From NCBI GenBank assembly GCA_035531955.1, contig DATKRZ010000087.1, forward strand, positions 1 to 29,671: DNA of 29,671 bases, read 5' to 3'. The DNA is from Bog-756 sp035531955 (GTDB lineage Bacteria; Actinomycetota; Acidimicrobiia; Acidimicrobiales; RAAP-2). The notes beneath the pieces were generated by a model. It was given only the letters and a program-made list of their open reading frames with translations. It had not been told where the DNA came from and made no database searches. The translations under genes were made by a program, and so were the position numbers. This document shows, piece after piece, positions 8,098-15,431 of the stretch (positions are counted from its first letter, which is position 1; every line of letters begins with the position of its first letter).

Positions 8098-8744
8098 CCG
8101 GTGCCTTGACCGTCGCCATCCCCCTATTTCCCGGATTCACCGCTCTCGACGGCATCGGTCCCTACGAGGTCCTGCAGCGGATCCCGTCGATCGACGTCAT
8201 CTTCCTCGGTCACCAGAGGGGCGAGATCCGCAGCGACAACGGCTTGCTCGGCATCGTCGCCGACGCGGCCTTCGAGGAGGTTGCGGGGCCGGACATCGTC
8301 GTCTTCCCCGGCGGGGTGGGCACCCGCCGTCTCCAACACGACGAGCGGGTACTGGAGTGGGTCCGCCACGCCCATGCCACCACCCTCCTCACCACTTCGG
8401 TTTGCACGGGTTCGTTGGTGTTGGGCAGCGCCGGGCTGCTCGAGGGCCTGACCGCCGCGACGCACTGGGCGTGCTATCCCGAGCTCGAGGCACTGGGTGC
8501 GGTCCCCACCGCCCAGCGGGTGGTGGAGCACCTGGACCGGCGGATCGTCACGTCCGCCGGAGTGTCGAGCGGCATCGACATGGCCCTCCGCATGGTCGAG
8601 CTGGTGGTCGACCGCACCGCCGCCGAAGCCGCGCAGCTGATGATCGAGTACGACCCCCAGCCCCCCTTCGACTGCGGGGCGCCGGCCAAGGCTGACGACG
8701 CGGTCGTCGACCGGGTCGTCGAGTACGCCCGGTCACGCAGGTGA
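8094..8744 (+). CDS. DJ-1/PfpI family protein, isonitrile hydratase-like
   Basis: The 216-residue single-domain protein belongs to the DJ-1/PfpI superfamily and most resembles isonitrile hydratase (InhA), which turns isonitriles into N-substituted formamides. Visible residues are D19 in FTALDG, and C104-T105 in TSVCTGSLVLGSAGLL, matching the Cys-Thr and Asp needed by Pseudomonas InhA; the THWACYPELEALGA and SAGVSSGIDMAL blocks are also typical. It starts with a GTG whose last two bases form the TGA stop of the regulator (GTGA overlap), with AAAGGA seven bases upstream. Translational coupling implies the two act together. The real substrate is unproven: many homologues are annotated only as DJ-1 family. 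Confidence 0.85.
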   Translation: MTGALTVAIPLFPGFTALDGIGPYEVLQRIPSIDVIFLGHQRGEIRSDNGLLGIVADAAFEEVAGPDIVVFPGGVGTRRLQHDERVLEWVRHAHATTLLTTSVCTGSLVLGSAGLLEGLTAATHWACYPELEALGAVPTAQRVVEHLDRRIVTSAGVSSGIDMALRMVELVVDRTAAEAAQLMIEYDPQPPFDCGAPAKADDAVVDRVVEYARSRR

Positions 8745-8780
8745 CGACGGAGCCGAGGACGGGATCGGTGGGGTTCCGAG

Positions 8781-8786
8781 TAGCCT
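8781..8786 (+). promoter_or_regulatory. Possible -10 box for panD
   Basis: TAGCCT fits TAnnnT and lies 55 bases before the panD GTG, giving a leader of about 48 bases. No good -35 was seen. The same hexamer occurs in front of the VOC gene at 23029. Confidence 0.25.
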
Positions 8787-8841
8787 CGATGCCTGAAGGG
8801 CGCCCGCACCGGGAGCCGGGAGTCCGTGGAGAGGAGCAGCC

Positions 8842-9201
8842 GTGCGACGACGGATGATGAACGGGAAGATCCATCGTGCCCGGGTCACCGGGGCCGACCT
8901 CGACTACGTCGGTTCGATCTCCATCGACCCCCTGCTCCTCAAATCCGCGGACATCCTCCCGAACGAGCAGGTGGCGGTCTACAACCTGATGAACGGTGCC
9001 CGTTTCGAGACGTATGCCATCGAGGGGGGCGAGGGTCAGATCTGTCTCAATGGTGCAGCCGCCCGGTTGGCTCAGATCGGCGACCGGGTGATCATCGTGA
9101 CCTTCGCCGACATCGAGGACCGCGAGCTCGCCACCCACGAGCCCAGCGTCGTCGTCGTCGACGACGACAACCGTCCCATCGACCAGCTGCCCGATTGCTA
9201 G
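8842..9201 (+). CDS. panD: Aspartate 1-decarboxylase proenzyme
   Basis: PanD decarboxylates L-aspartate to beta-alanine, the precursor of pantothenate and CoA. The proenzyme cleaves itself between Gly24 and Ser25, and Ser25 becomes the pyruvoyl cofactor. Here YVGSISID puts G24-S25 at exactly the numbering of the E. coli enzyme, and R54 and Y58 (NGARFETY) also fall at the usual positions, followed by the LNGAAAR block. This alignment supports the GTG start at 8842 over the ATG at 8854, as does GAGGAG five bases upstream. Length is 119 residues, slightly shorter than the usual 126. No panB or panC is nearby. It lies a few kb from an aminotransferase and MmsA that could consume beta-alanine. Confidence 0.96.
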   Translation: MRRRMMNGKIHRARVTGADLDYVGSISIDPLLLKSADILPNEQVAVYNLMNGARFETYAIEGGEGQICLNGAAARLAQIGDRVIIVTFADIEDRELATHEPSVVVVDDDNRPIDQLPDC

Positions 9202-9270
9202 ACAGCTGCCCGGTGGGGTCTGCGGACACCGCTGACGAATCGTTCACCCTGGTCATCGGCGTGTGGGGGA

Positions 9271-9296
9271 CCACAACGGGCGGGAGGCCGTTGTGG
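9271..9296 (+). terminator. Inverted repeat after panD, overlapping the next promoter
   Basis: CCACAACGG and CCGTTGTGG are perfect 9-base arms around an 8-base spacer, extendable by GGA/TCC with one bulged base. It lies 70 bases after the panD stop. There is no T-tract, so it could be a hairpin terminator. The right arm also holds TTGTGG, the possible -35 of the following promoter, so it could instead be an operator. Confidence 0.4.
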
Positions 9297-9321
9297 GTCC
9301 GACGATCCCGCTGCCTATAAT
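9291..9321 (+). promoter_or_regulatory. Promoter with perfect TATAAT
   Basis: TATAAT at 9316-9321 is a perfect -10. TTGTGG at 9291-9296 is a possible -35 with a rather long 19-base spacer. Transcription would begin near 9328, giving a leader of about 117 bases before the GTG at 9445. That leader contains a 7-base-stem hairpin at 9395-9412. Confidence 0.5.
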
Positions 9322-9394
9322 GGGAACGACGCCAGCGGTTGAGATGCCAAGTGTCGGGTATGTGCCCGGGCATCGACGCTGCGTTGTGGGCAGA

Positions 9395-9412
9395 CCTGAG
9401 GGGATCCTCAGG
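9395..9412 (+). other. Leader hairpin before the repeat protein
   Basis: CCTGAGG-GGAT-CCTCAGG forms a perfect 7-base stem with a 4-base loop, ending 32 bases before the GTG start. It matches no riboswitch class I recognise. It could stabilise the mRNA or act as an attenuator. Confidence 0.4.
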
Positions 9413-9444
9413 GTTGGGATGCGAATCGATGAGGGGGCGGTTCT

Positions 9445-11043
9445 GTGAGGGACTGGGCAATCGACTGGGCGTATGAACTGAAGGAGTGGCTGTCGTGGCT
9501 CCTCGGCGAATCACCGCTGCCCGCCAAGCGGGCCCGGATGATGCTGGCCGCGTCCCTCGTGGTGGTTGGCCTCCTTGCCGCCGGCGTCGTGTCGGCGTTC
9601 CGGAGCCCGGCCCGGTCCACTCGCACCACCGCCCAGGACACGGCCACCGGGGTCGCCCCGGCGCCGGCGTCGGCGTCGAATGCCAGCGGCGCGTCGGGCA
9701 ATGCCGCCTCGAGCTCCGCTGTGGCCGGCCAGGCGACCGCGGCCGGCCCGCCGAGCACGGCCGGCCGTAGCCGGAACGGCAGGCACGGGAGCAGGGCCAG
9801 GTCGGGCGCGGCCGGCACGGCCAAGTCGGGCACAGCCACCTCGTCCCCGGTGGTGCCCTCGCCGAGCACATCGGTGATCTCGGCCACCCCGTCGGTGGCC
9901 CAGGCCGGCCCCGGTGCCCTCAAGGCCCCGGTGCCTGCGGTCGCGGGGAAGGCCACGCCACCACCGGCTTCGGGAGCGCCGGGCACACCCGGTGCACCGG
10001 GCACGGTCCACGCAACCGCCGGCCAGGATTCGTCTCGGGTGACCTGGACCGCCCCCGCGTCGAACCGGAACGCGACCGTGGTGGGCTACAACGTGTACGT
10101 GGCGACCAGGCCCGGCACCGAGGGGACGAGTCCGGCCAACGGATCGTCGCTCGTCACCGGCACTTCGTACGTCGTCTCCGGCCTCGTCCCGGGCATGCCG
10201 TACTACTTCGAGGTCCGCGCCGTCGGCCCCGGTGGGATCTCGGGGGCGTCGACTGAGGCATCGGCCACTCCGACCACCGGATTCAAGTCGGTGGGCTCCC
10301 TGATCGGACAGGTTGTCGGGATGGCGTCCGACCCGCAGGGCACCGGCTACTGGCTGGTGAATTCGATCGGGCAGATCTCGGCCCACGGGACGGCGGGAAA
10401 TTACGGCTCGGTGGCCTCGCTCCCGTTGAACGCCCCGGTCGAGGGCATCGTCGCCTCCCCCGACGGAAGGGGCTACTGGGAGGTGGCCCGCGACGGGGGA
10501 GTGTTCGCCTTCGGCGACGCCCACTTCTACGGCTCCATGGGCGGCACGAGGCTCAACGGCGCCGTGGTCGGGCTCACGGCCACCGCCGACGGCAAGGGCT
10601 ACTGGGAGGTGGCCGCCGACGGGGGCGTCTTTGCCTTCGGCGACGCCCACTTCTACGGCTCCATGGGCGGCCAGACACTGAACAGCCCGGTGGTCGGGAT
10701 GGCCCTCGATGCCAGCGGTAACGGCTACTGGGAGGTCGGTGCTGACGGGGGTATCTTCGCCTTCGGGGACGCACCCTTCTACGGCTCCATGGGCGGCCAG
10801 GTCTCGAACAGCCCGGTCGTCGGCATGGCCCTCGATCCCATCACCGGCGGCTACTGGGAGGTCACCAGTGACGGGAGCATCTCCTCGTTCGGTGGCGCGG
10901 TGTACCAGGGATCGACCGGAATGCTCGACCTCAACGCCCCGATCGCCGGGATGAACGTCGATCAGGCGACGGGCGGCTACTGGCTGGTCAGCTGGGACGG
11001 CGGGGTCTTTGCCTTCGGCGCCCCGTTCAACGGGGCCGGCTGA
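9445..11043 (+). CDS. Membrane-anchored FN3 and GYW-repeat propeller protein
   Basis: Predicted cell-surface protein of 532 residues. Order: a Trp-rich amphipathic N-terminus and basic PAKRAR stretch (1-31), one transmembrane segment (about 32-51), an Ala/Ser/Pro/Gly-rich low-complexity linker (about 52-185), a fibronectin type III domain (about 186-277), then six 42-residue repeats. Each repeat has GYWEV--DGG-FAFGDA-FYGSMGG followed by a hydrophobic strand and G-A. The partial unit before the first GYW and the truncated last unit add up to one whole unit, as in a propeller closed by its two ends; a six-bladed propeller is inference. GTG start with GAGGGGGCGG just upstream. I associate this repeat type with Acidimicrobiia surface proteins; ligand and role are unknown. 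The aquaporin gene follows closely. Confidence 0.85.
   Translation: MRDWAIDWAYELKEWLSWLLGESPLPAKRARMMLAASLVVVGLLAAGVVSAFRSPARSTRTTAQDTATGVAPAPASASNASGASGNAASSSAVAGQATAAGPPSTAGRSRNGRHGSRARSGAAGTAKSGTATSSPVVPSPSTSVISATPSVAQAGPGALKAPVPAVAGKATPPPASGAPGTPGAPGTVHATAGQDSSRVTWTAPASNRNATVVGYNVYVATRPGTEGTSPANGSSLVTGTSYVVSGLVPGMPYYFEVRAVGPGGISGASTEASATPTTGFKSVGSLIGQVVGMASDPQGTGYWLVNSIGQISAHGTAGNYGSVASLPLNAPVEGIVASPDGRGYWEVARDGGVFAFGDAHFYGSMGGTRLNGAVVGLTATADGKGYWEVAADGGVFAFGDAHFYGSMGGQTLNSPVVGMALDASGNGYWEVGADGGIFAFGDAPFYGSMGGQVSNSPVVGMALDPITGGYWEVTSDGSISSFGGAVYQGSTGMLDLNAPIAGMNVDQATGGYWLVSWDGGVFAFGAPFNGAG
10345..11040 (+). repeat. Six tandem 126-bp coding repeats
   Basis: The GYW codons recur at 10345, 10471, 10597, 10723, 10849 and 10975, exactly 126 bases apart, with no indel between units. 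The units starting at 10471, 10597 and 10723 are most alike at the DNA level. The first and the last two have diverged. The last unit stops after 66 bases at the gene end. Confidence 0.95.
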
Positions 11044-11087
11044 GGCCCGGGTCCCGGGTCGCCGCTCCTTTGACCCGACCGGCAGGG

Positions 11088-11930
11088 ATGCAGCCCGATC
11101 CCGACGGTGGCGGCCGGATCCCCGATCCCGAGGACGACCAGTTCCCCTTCCTGACCGCCCAGCAGCGGTTGGGCGCCATGATCCGGGACTTCAACGACCC
11201 GTCCCGGGAGTGGCGCCGGCTGTTCGGGGAGCTCCTGGGCACCTTCTTCCTGGTCCTGGTGGCGGCCGGCGGCCCGATGATGGACGCGGCCATCCCGGGC
11301 TCCGTCGGCCGGGCCGCGGCGGTGGTCGCCCCCGGGATGATGGTGATGGCGGTCATCCTCTTCATGGGTCGGGTGTCCGGCGCCCATCTCAATCCGGCGG
11401 TCAGTGTGGCCTTCGCCCTGCGCCGCGACTTCCCGTGGCGCCGGGTCCCCGGCTACATCCTGGTCCAGCTGACCGGGGCCGTCCTGGCCGCGTGGTTCCT
11501 CCAGGCGGTGGTCAACGTCTCGTCCATGCACGGATCGACCTACCCCGCCGCCGGCCGCTCTGCCGTCGACGCCCTGTTGATGGAGGCGGTCCTGACCATG
11601 GGACTGGTCAGCGTCATCCTGGGGACGGCGTCGGGCGCCCAACAGGTCGGGCTGTTCGGGGCCCTCGGCGTCGGGTCCTACATCGCCCTCGCCGGCCTGT
11701 GGGGGAGCCCGATCTCCGGGGCCTCGATGAACCCGGCCAGGACGTTCGGGCCCGACCTGGTCTCCGTCGACTTCTCCAGCCTCTGGGTCTATGTCGTCGG
11801 CCCGCTGGCCGGGGCGGTGCTGGCGGTGGCCGCGGCCTATCTGCTGCGCGGGCCCGGCGGGGGCCGATCCGGGTCCTTCGCCGCGCAGGGCTCGATCCAC
11901 ACCCAGATCTTCCGGCCCGAGAAGCTCTGA
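11088..11930 (+). CDS. MIP-family aquaporin
   Basis: Water (or small solute) channel of the major intrinsic protein family. The product has about six hydrophobic segments and the two half-helix signatures, SGAHLNPAVS (first NPA) and SGASMNPART (second NPA, with the selectivity-filter Arg after NPA). The second half is AqpZ-like, not glycerol-facilitator-like (GLP-type proteins usually have NPARD), so water is the likely substrate. The protein has an unusually long polar N-terminal tail (about 40 residues, Pro/Asp-rich) before the first membrane segment. I use the ATG at 11088; a TTG at 11070 in the same frame is possible, and neither has a clear ribosome site. It is convergent with the FAD oxidoreductase, leaving a 4-base gap. 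Confidence 0.9.
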   Translation: MQPDPDGGGRIPDPEDDQFPFLTAQQRLGAMIRDFNDPSREWRRLFGELLGTFFLVLVAAGGPMMDAAIPGSVGRAAAVVAPGMMVMAVILFMGRVSGAHLNPAVSVAFALRRDFPWRRVPGYILVQLTGAVLAAWFLQAVVNVSSMHGSTYPAAGRSAVDALLMEAVLTMGLVSVILGTASGAQQVGLFGALGVGSYIALAGLWGSPISGASMNPARTFGPDLVSVDFSSLWVYVVGPLAGAVLAVAAAYLLRGPGGGRSGSFAAQGSIHTQIFRPEKL

Positions 11931-11934
11931 GCCG

Positions 11935-13338
11935 TCAGCCGCCCAGCACCCTCCCGAGGGCGCGGGACCGCCAGGTCGCCCTCCCGGTCCGCTCCTCGGC
12001 CCGGTCGGCGCTCCCGGCCAGACGGAGGCCGGCGTTGATCCCGACGTAGCGCAGCGGCTCGGGCTCCCACCGCTTCGAGCGGTGCCCGACCCATGGGAGG
12101 GAGGTGAGCTCGGTGTCCCGACGGAGGATCAGGTCGCACAGTGTCCGCCCGGCCAGGTTGGTGGTGGACACCCCGTCTCCGACATAGCCGCCCGCCCAGG
12201 CCCCGCCCGTGGCCCGGTCCAGCCCGACCGAGGGGAACCAGTCGCGGGCGATCCCCAGGGGGCCACCCCAGCGATGGGTGACCTCGGTACCGGCCAATGC
12301 CGGGAAGAGCTCGACCAACGCCGACCGCAGCGACTCGTGGACGCCCCCGTCGCGGTCGAATTCCGGCCGGATGGCCGACCCGAAATGGTAGGGCGCCCCT
12401 CGGCCGCCGAACGCCATCCGCCCGTCGTCGGTCCGTTGCCCGTAGATGATCAGGTGGCGATGGTCGGCGAACGTCTCCCGCCGGGACAGGCCCGCCTCCT
12501 CCCAGAAGGCGTCGGGGAGTGGCTCGGTGGCGATCATCAGGGAGTAGACGGGGGCCAGCGTCCGCACCTCTCCGTCGAGGCTGCGGGTGTACCCCTCGGT
12601 GGCCCTCACCACGATCGGTGCCCTCACCGTTCCCCGCTCGGTGTCCACCGCGCCGGCCAGGAGGGCCCGCGCCGCCGTCTGTTCGTAGATGGTCGCCCCC
12701 CGCCGCTCCACCGCCTCGGCCAGCCCCCGCACCAGTCGCGCCGGATCCACCGCCGCGCAGTGTGGCGTGTAGGTCCCGCCCAGGACATCGGTGGCCCCCA
12801 CCATGGCGGCGGCCTCGGAGGCGGAGAGGAAGCGGAGGCCGTCCGCATCGATGCCCCGGGCCCGGGCCGCGGCCACCTCGTCATGGGTGCGTTGGAGCTG
12901 CACGCCGGTGCGGGCCAGGACCACCGTGCCTCCGGCGGCGAACCCGCACTCGATGTGCTCGGCGTCGACCACCCGGCCCACCTCGGCGACGGTCGACTCC
13001 ATGGCGCGCCGCATGGCTGCTCCCGCGCCCGCCCCCGCTTCCCGGTCGAGGCGCTCCTCGGAGGCCGCGAACAGCGCCGAGCACCACCCGCCGTTCCGCC
13101 CCGATGCCCCGAACCCGGCCACGTCGCGCTCGACGACCGCGATCTTGAGACCGGGATCGGCCCCGGCCAGGTAGTACGCCGTCCACAGCCCGGTGAGCCC
13201 GGCTCCGACGATGGCCACATCGGCCTCGGTGTCGCCGGCCAGTGGCGGCCGGACGGCCAGGGTGCCCGGGAGCCGGTCCCACCACAGGGACAGGTCCCGG
13301 TAGCGCTCTCCCGACGACGAGGTCAGAGCTGCTTCCAC
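11935..13338 (-). CDS. FAD-dependent amine oxidoreductase, PuuB/OrdL-like (DAO family)
   Basis: The 467-residue flavoprotein belongs to the D-amino-acid-oxidase-like family. The dinucleotide motif VGAGLTG (44-50) is followed by an acidic strand end (VVERD, E70) and GFGASGRNGG (75-84), the last being characteristic of PuuB/OrdL-like gamma-glutamylputrescine oxidases. A C-terminal GGYVGDGVSTTNLAG block closes the FAD site. It probably oxidises an amine or a substituted amino acid to an aldehyde or oxo acid with release of ammonia. It is the last gene of the leftward operon and its GTG start overlaps the aminotransferase stop by 16 bases. No gamma-glutamylputrescine synthetase is in the window, so free amine or another N-substituted amine is equally possible. 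Substrate assignment is by context. Confidence 0.85.
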   Translation of the reverse strand: MEAALTSSSGERYRDLSLWWDRLPGTLAVRPPLAGDTEADVAIVGAGLTGLWTAYYLAGADPGLKIAVVERDVAGFGASGRNGGWCSALFAASEERLDREAGAGAGAAMRRAMESTVAEVGRVVDAEHIECGFAAGGTVVLARTGVQLQRTHDEVAAARARGIDADGLRFLSASEAAAMVGATDVLGGTYTPHCAAVDPARLVRGLAEAVERRGATIYEQTAARALLAGAVDTERGTVRAPIVVRATEGYTRSLDGEVRTLAPVYSLMIATEPLPDAFWEEAGLSRRETFADHRHLIIYGQRTDDGRMAFGGRGAPYHFGSAIRPEFDRDGGVHESLRSALVELFPALAGTEVTHRWGGPLGIARDWFPSVGLDRATGGAWAGGYVGDGVSTTNLAGRTLCDLILRRDTELTSLPWVGHRSKRWEPEPLRYVGINAGLRLAGSADRAEERTGRATWRSRALGRVLGG

Positions 13339-14711
13339 GCCTCGGTCAGCACGGACCGCAGAATGGTGGTCATCACCTCGAACTCCTCCTCTCCGCAGGT
13401 GAGCGGGGGGGCGAGCTGGACCACCGGGTCCCCCCGGTCGTCGGCCCGACAGATGAGCCCGGCGTCGTAGAGGGCGTGGGAGAGGAAGCCGCGCAGCAGG
13501 CGTTCGGCCTCGTCGTCATCGAAGGTCTCCCGGGTGTCCTTGTCCTTGACCAGCTCGATCCCGTAGAAGTAGCCCGCCCCCCGGACGTCCCCGACGATGG
13601 GCAGGTCCCCGAGCGTGTCCAGCGACGCCTTGAACGCCGCCTCGTTGGTGCGGACGTTCTCGAGCAGGCCCTCCTTCTCGAAGACGTCGATGTTGGCCAG
13701 CGCCACCGCTGCACTCACCGGATGGCCGCCGAAGGTGACGCCGTGGAGGAACGTCTCGCCGTGCAGGAACGGCTCGATCAGCCGGTCGCTGACCGCCAGC
13801 GCCCCGAGCGGGGAGTAGCCGCTTGTCAGTCCCTTGGCCATGGTGATCATGTCCGGCTCGTACCCGTAGCGCTCGGACCCGAACCAGTGCCCCAGCCGGC
13901 CGAAGGCACAGATCACCTCGTCGGAGACCATGAGGACGCCATAGCGGTCGCAGATCTCCCGGACCCGCTGGAAGTAGCCCGGGGGAGGGGGGAAGCATCC
14001 GCCGGCGTTCTGCACGGGCTCGAGGAAGACGGCGGCGACGCTCTCGGGCCCCTCGATCAGGATGGCCTCCTCGATGGCGTCGGCGGCCCAGGCGCCGAAG
14101 GCGACGAGGTCGTCGGCGTAGTACTTGGCCCGGTAGAAGTTGGTGTTCGGCACTTTCACCGCACCGGGCACGAGCGGTTCGAACGGTGACTTGATCTCGG
14201 TGACGCCGGTGACCGACAGGGCTCCCATGGTGGCCCCGTGATAGGCGATGTTCCGGCTGATCACCTTCAGCCGCCCCGGCTGACCGGTCACCCGGAAGTA
14301 CTGGCGGGCCAGCTTCCAGGCCGACTCCACCGCCTCGGAGCCGCCGGTGGTGAAGAAGATCCGGTTGCAGTCCCCCGGGGTCATGCCGGCCAGGCGGTCG
14401 GCCAGCTCCACCGCCGTCGGGTGGGCATAGCTCCAGATTGGGAAGAAGGCCAGCTGGCTCGCCTGCCGGGCCGCCGCCTCGGCCAGTTCGGCGCGGCCGT
14501 GGCCGACCTGGCTGGTGAAGAGCCCCGACAGCCCGTCGAGGTAGCGCTTCCCCTGTTGGTCGTAGACCCACACGCCCTCGCCCCGGACGATGACCGGGAT
14601 CCGGTGGCCGGGTTGGTCCGACAGACGGGTGAAGTGCATCCACAGGTGGCGGTGGGCGCTCTCCTGCATCGCCTCGTTCGAGAGCATGGCCTCATTGGTC
14701 GGGTCGGTCAT
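13323..14711 (-). CDS. Class III omega-aminotransferase, putrescine/beta-alanine:pyruvate type
   Basis: PLP-dependent aminotransferase (462 residues) that moves a terminal amino group to pyruvate. Visible features: TTGGSEAVESAWKLAR (phosphate-binding region, 121-136), AYHGATMGALS, the DEVICAFGR block with the cofactor-pairing Asp (D264), and the Schiff-base lysine K293 in MAKGLTSGYSPLGA. GLTSGY-P-GA and the overall layout match the SpuC putrescine:pyruvate and beta-alanine:pyruvate aminotransferases. The open frame runs on to 15242, but that stretch overlaps the regulator gene in another frame. The ATG at 14711 overlaps the regulator's stop (ATGA) and has GGGGGA upstream. Making alanine fits with alanine dehydrogenase across the divergent promoter. 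Substrate (putrescine, beta-alanine or GABA) is not settled. Confidence 0.9.
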   Translation of the reverse strand: MTDPTNEAMLSNEAMQESAHRHLWMHFTRLSDQPGHRIPVIVRGEGVWVYDQQGKRYLDGLSGLFTSQVGHGRAELAEAAARQASQLAFFPIWSYAHPTAVELADRLAGMTPGDCNRIFFTTGGSEAVESAWKLARQYFRVTGQPGRLKVISRNIAYHGATMGALSVTGVTEIKSPFEPLVPGAVKVPNTNFYRAKYYADDLVAFGAWAADAIEEAILIEGPESVAAVFLEPVQNAGGCFPPPPGYFQRVREICDRYGVLMVSDEVICAFGRLGHWFGSERYGYEPDMITMAKGLTSGYSPLGALAVSDRLIEPFLHGETFLHGVTFGGHPVSAAVALANIDVFEKEGLLENVRTNEAAFKASLDTLGDLPIVGDVRGAGYFYGIELVKDKDTRETFDDDEAERLLRGFLSHALYDAGLICRADDRGDPVVQLAPPLTCGEEEFEVMTTILRSVLTEAWKQL

Positions 14712-15262
14712 CTGGTCCCCCAGGCATAGGTCTGTTTGGTCAGCTTCAGGTACATGAACGTCTCGGTGTCCCGCACGCCGGGGATCCGGCGGATGACCCC
14801 GTTGAGAAGCTCGAGGAGGGTGTCCTCGTCCTCGCACACCAGCTCGACCAGGATGTCGAAGGAGCCGGTGCACATGACCACGTAGTCGATGTCCGCCACC
14901 GCGGACAGCTGGTCGGCCACCGTGCGGGCGTCGCCGTCCGCCCGGATCCCCACCATGGCCTGGCTGCGGAAACCCACCTGGAGGGGATCGGTGACGGCCA
15001 CGATCTGGATGATCCCGGCATCGCGCAGCTTCTGGACCCGCTGGCGGACGGCGGCCTCGGAGAGGCCCACCGCCCCCGCGATGGACCCGTAGGTGCGCCG
15101 GCCGTCCTGCTGGAGCTGTTCGACGATGGCCTTGTTGACGTGGTCGAGCAGGCCGGAGGCGGGCGGGCCGAAGGCGGACGGGCCGGGGGTCAACCGAACG
15201 TTCCCCGGGTGTGGGTGCGTGGCGTGCGCCTCGATCGGCCAACTCTCACGGTGCTCATGCAC
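14708..15262 (-). CDS. Lrp/AsnC-family transcription regulator
   Basis: The 184-residue protein has an AsnC-type winged helix-turn-helix (about 40-90: AIVEQLQQDGRRTYGSIAGA, then SEAAVRQRVQKLRDAG) followed by a RAM/AsnC ligand-binding domain (about 95-175) containing GSFDILVEL. Members sense amino acids and often control adjacent catabolic genes. The N-terminal 38 residues are an unusual Pro/His-rich extension. The GTG start is supported by TATAAC six bases upstream, which would make a leaderless transcript starting at the GTG itself; a TTG at codon 24 (with GGGGAA upstream) would give a normal-sized protein. It is first gene of the operon with the aminotransferase (ATGA overlap) and oxidoreductase, and is divergent from patD, so it probably controls both directions. 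Confidence 0.92.
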   Translation of the reverse strand: MHEHRESWPIEAHATHPHPGNVRLTPGPSAFGPPASGLLDHVNKAIVEQLQQDGRRTYGSIAGAVGLSEAAVRQRVQKLRDAGIIQIVAVTDPLQVGFRSQAMVGIRADGDARTVADQLSAVADIDYVVMCTGSFDILVELVCEDEDTLLELLNGVIRRIPGVRDTETFMYLKLTKQTYAWGTR

Positions 15263-15267
15263 GGTCT

Positions 15268-15295
15268 GTTATAGCAGTCTGAGCGGAAACCACAA
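15268..15295 (-). promoter_or_regulatory. Promoter of the Lrp operon (leaderless)
   Basis: On the minus strand TTGTGG (15290-15295), a 16-base spacer, and TATAAC (15268-15273). The -10 ends five bases before the GTG at 15262, so transcription should start at or next to the start codon. Confidence 0.6.
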
Positions 15296-15298
15296 GAA

Positions 15299-15312
15299 AA
15301 TTCAAACGAATT
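15299..15312. promoter_or_regulatory. AT-rich inverted repeat in the divergent promoter
   Basis: AATTC-AAAC-GAATT is a perfect 5-base inverted repeat in the only AT-rich patch of this gap, just upstream of the Lrp operon promoter. Lrp-family proteins favour AT-rich degenerate palindromes, so it is a candidate binding site for the adjacent regulator. Confidence 0.4.
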
Positions 15313-15350
15313 CGCAGCCCTGCGGAAGATCCCTCCAGAAAAAGCTTGTC

Positions 15351-15369
15351 TGCCGTCCTATATTCGGCA
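15351..15369. promoter_or_regulatory. TGCCG-N9-CGGCA inverted repeat upstream of patD
   Basis: Perfect 5-base arms TGCCG (15351-15355) and CGGCA (15365-15369) flank an AT-rich centre containing TATATT. A related GCCG-TAC-CGGC occurs at 15392-15402. The position, 60-80 bases before the patD start, suits an operator for the rightward promoter. The binding protein is unknown. Confidence 0.4.
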
Positions 15370-15431
15370 ACTATGAGCTACGGGACGGGTTGCCGTACCG
15401 GCGATGGGTCCGAAATCCTCGGGGAGGGTCC

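Noticed and set aside
14712..15242. N-terminal extension of the aminotransferase frame
   Set aside because: It overlaps the Lrp/AsnC gene in another frame, is Arg/Pro-rich, and the ATG at 14711 has a ribosome site and the expected family start.
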